Assembly (NCBI RefSeq): GCF_003184185.1
Contig: NZ_QHJG01000003.1
Span: forward strand, 1-64,000
DNA: 64,000 nt
Direction of reading: 5' to 3'
Source of the DNA: Legionella qingyii
Lineage (GTDB): Bacteria; Pseudomonadota; Gammaproteobacteria; Legionellales; Legionellaceae
Part shown: piece by piece, positions 63,149 to 64,000 of the stretch
Position numbering within the stretch: position 1 is the first letter of the stretch
Layout of the letters: every line of letters begins with the position of its first letter
Notes under the pieces: model-generated
Database searches by the model: none
What the model saw: the letters and a program-made list of their open reading frames with translations, nothing else
What the model was told of the DNA's origin: nothing
Position numbers and translations under genes: made by a program

Positions 63149-64000
63149 TTACATATTAGCCATTGTTAAAACAAAGTTTGGAATATTGGGTGAGCCTATG
63201 CCAACTCCATCGTTCCAAAATTGGCCTTCTGGCTCAAGGGTAAGTGATGAATCCCATCCAAAAGTTTTGTTCTTAATGGTAAATGCAGAGGCTGGGGCAG
63301 GGGTACCTTGAATTGTGGTAGATGGCGGTGGTGTTGCTCCACTAATAATAAGTGCTGGTGGAATAATAAGATTAATTGCTCTGTTGGCGAGCAAAACATC
63401 ATTCATTTGATACAAATAAGGCGCTGCCTGGCCTATAGGTGTCCCTTTATTCAGTAAACTGCGTGCTTGATTTACTAAGACTAAAGTTGCCGAAAATAAA
63501 GGGCAAGCTAAGCTGGTGCCGCCATCCTTAATTTGTGTTCCATCAGCAATAATCAGTAATCCAGTTTGTGGATCACCAAGCATCGCAATATCAGGTAATG
63601 CACGACGATTTCCAAAATTACTAATAACACCATAACCACCAGCAGTGAAATTTTTAATGGAGCTCTGCCAAGCAACTGGACCATAAAATTGGCTAATGCC
63701 TCCACCAGTACCTCCACCATAGGCATAGGTGCCTTGAGACGCTTTAACCGAACCCCAGACAGTTTCAAATGCATAACGGTAATTTACATCTACAAATAAG
63801 GCAGTTGCTCCGACAGCAGTAGCATAAGCCGAGCTGGCAGGGTAATTAACTTTTGGTGCTGAAGGCCAAGTTCCAGTACATTTTTTTTGAGTACTGTACG
63901 TAAAATCGCCACAATCGCCAGAAGAAAAATTAACACTGATTCCAGCAGCAGCAGCTAATTTCAAAGTTTGTTCAAGTGAAGTATCTAAAACCTCTTCGTT
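63149..64000 (-). CDS. Sedolisin (S53) family peptidase, partial
   Basis: The C-terminal part of a secreted serine-carboxyl peptidase. The frame stays open through the right edge of the window, so the start lies outside. GISVNFSSGDCGD is the SSGD block with the oxyanion Asp. AYATAVGATALFVD follows, and DGGTSLACPLFSA holds the nucleophilic Ser (GTSxxxP). PDIAMLGDP and the C-terminal WNDGVGIGSPN belong to the calcium-binding end. The catalytic Glu/Asp pair should lie upstream, outside the window. Confidence 0.88.
   Translation of the reverse strand, partial: NEEVLDTSLEQTLKLAAAAGISVNFSSGDCGDFTYSTQKKCTGTWPSAPKVNYPASSAYATAVGATALFVDVNYRYAFETVWGSVKASQGTYAYGGGTGGGISQFYGPVAWQSSIKNFTAGGYGVISNFGNRRALPDIAMLGDPQTGLLIIADGTQIKDGGTSLACPLFSATLVLVNQARSLLNKGTPIGQAAPYLYQMNDVLLANRAINLIIPPALIISGATPPPSTTIQGTPAPASAFTIKNKTFGWDSSLTLEPEGQFWNDGVGIGSPNIPNFVLTMANM

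Noticed and set aside
1..64000. CRISPR arrays, tRNA or rRNA genes, intact insertion sequences
   Set aside because: No regularly spaced repeats, cloverleaf-like segments, rRNA motifs or complete transposase genes were seen; only an IS3-type remnant near 15.5 kb.

Overview
The window looks like a Legionella chromosome segment. It is AT-rich with long AT-rich intergenic stretches. It is crowded with eukaryote-like or orphan proteins of the kind delivered by the Dot/Icm type IVB secretion system (ankyrin repeats, a tubulin-tyrosine-ligase-like protein, C-terminal CaaX boxes, glutamate-rich C-termini), mixed with ordinary gammaproteobacterial housekeeping genes. I see no rRNA, tRNA, CRISPR array or intact insertion sequence. 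The genus call is an inference from gene content.

Layout. 1-8 kb: a truncated short-chain dehydrogenase, two members (A, B) of a new-looking effector family, a tubulin-tyrosine-ligase-like ATP-grasp protein, a YkuD_2 murein L,D-transpeptidase-like protein and a methyltransferase-ankyrin protein. 8.5-12.2 kb: a compact DNA-damage tolerance cluster (SRAP/YedK, UmuD, UmuC, Pol IV). 12.2-15.3 kb: a GNAT gene, a decayed flavin monooxygenase and family members C and D. 15.3-22.6 kb: a segmental duplication of a 567-codon gene of unknown function. The second copy is interrupted by one TGA codon, an MFS gene lies between the copies, and a copied 3' end of a TraB-like gene marks the junction. 22.9-29.4 kb: a CaaX-ending protein, malic enzyme, DUF488, and a nitric-oxide response block: truncated haemoglobin plus ferredoxin reductase, NsrR, alternative oxidase and TehB. 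Both divergent promoters in this block carry NsrR-type palindromes.

29.4-38 kb: a 128-bp palindromic element, two unknown effector-like genes, a secreted serine hydrolase with an outer-membrane protein, and an operon of two related proteins with a metallo-beta-lactamase. The 3' end of the hydrolase gene is duplicated as a 179-bp direct repeat flanking one effector-like gene. 38-44.6 kb: mostly housekeeping and small proteins (two tiny proteins, GNAT, methionine aminopeptidase with a ParD-like partner, Dabb protein, GCS2 ligase with class II amidotransferase, DUF423, Maf). 44.9-57.5 kb: accessory genes, including an ankyrin-membrane protein, a PPxY protein, a YARHG protein, tandem class I glutamine-amidotransferase paralogues, a beta-barrel, small envelope proteins and a PARG-like protein ending in CaaX. 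57.8-64 kb: an S9 peptidase, a response-regulator adenylate cyclase overlapping its MASE1 histidine kinase, and a partial sedolisin.

How the genes may work together. The four-member GHxS/NC family, the two CaaX proteins, the C26-like pair, the ankyrin proteins and the PPxY proteins are best read as candidate host-directed effectors. Four of their promoters carry tandem TTAAT half-sites spaced 11 bp, as in PmrA boxes. The NsrR block would detoxify NO, keep respiration going through an NO-tolerant oxidase, and possibly methylate a toxic compound via TehB. Repeated partial duplications and decayed genes show that this region turns over quickly.
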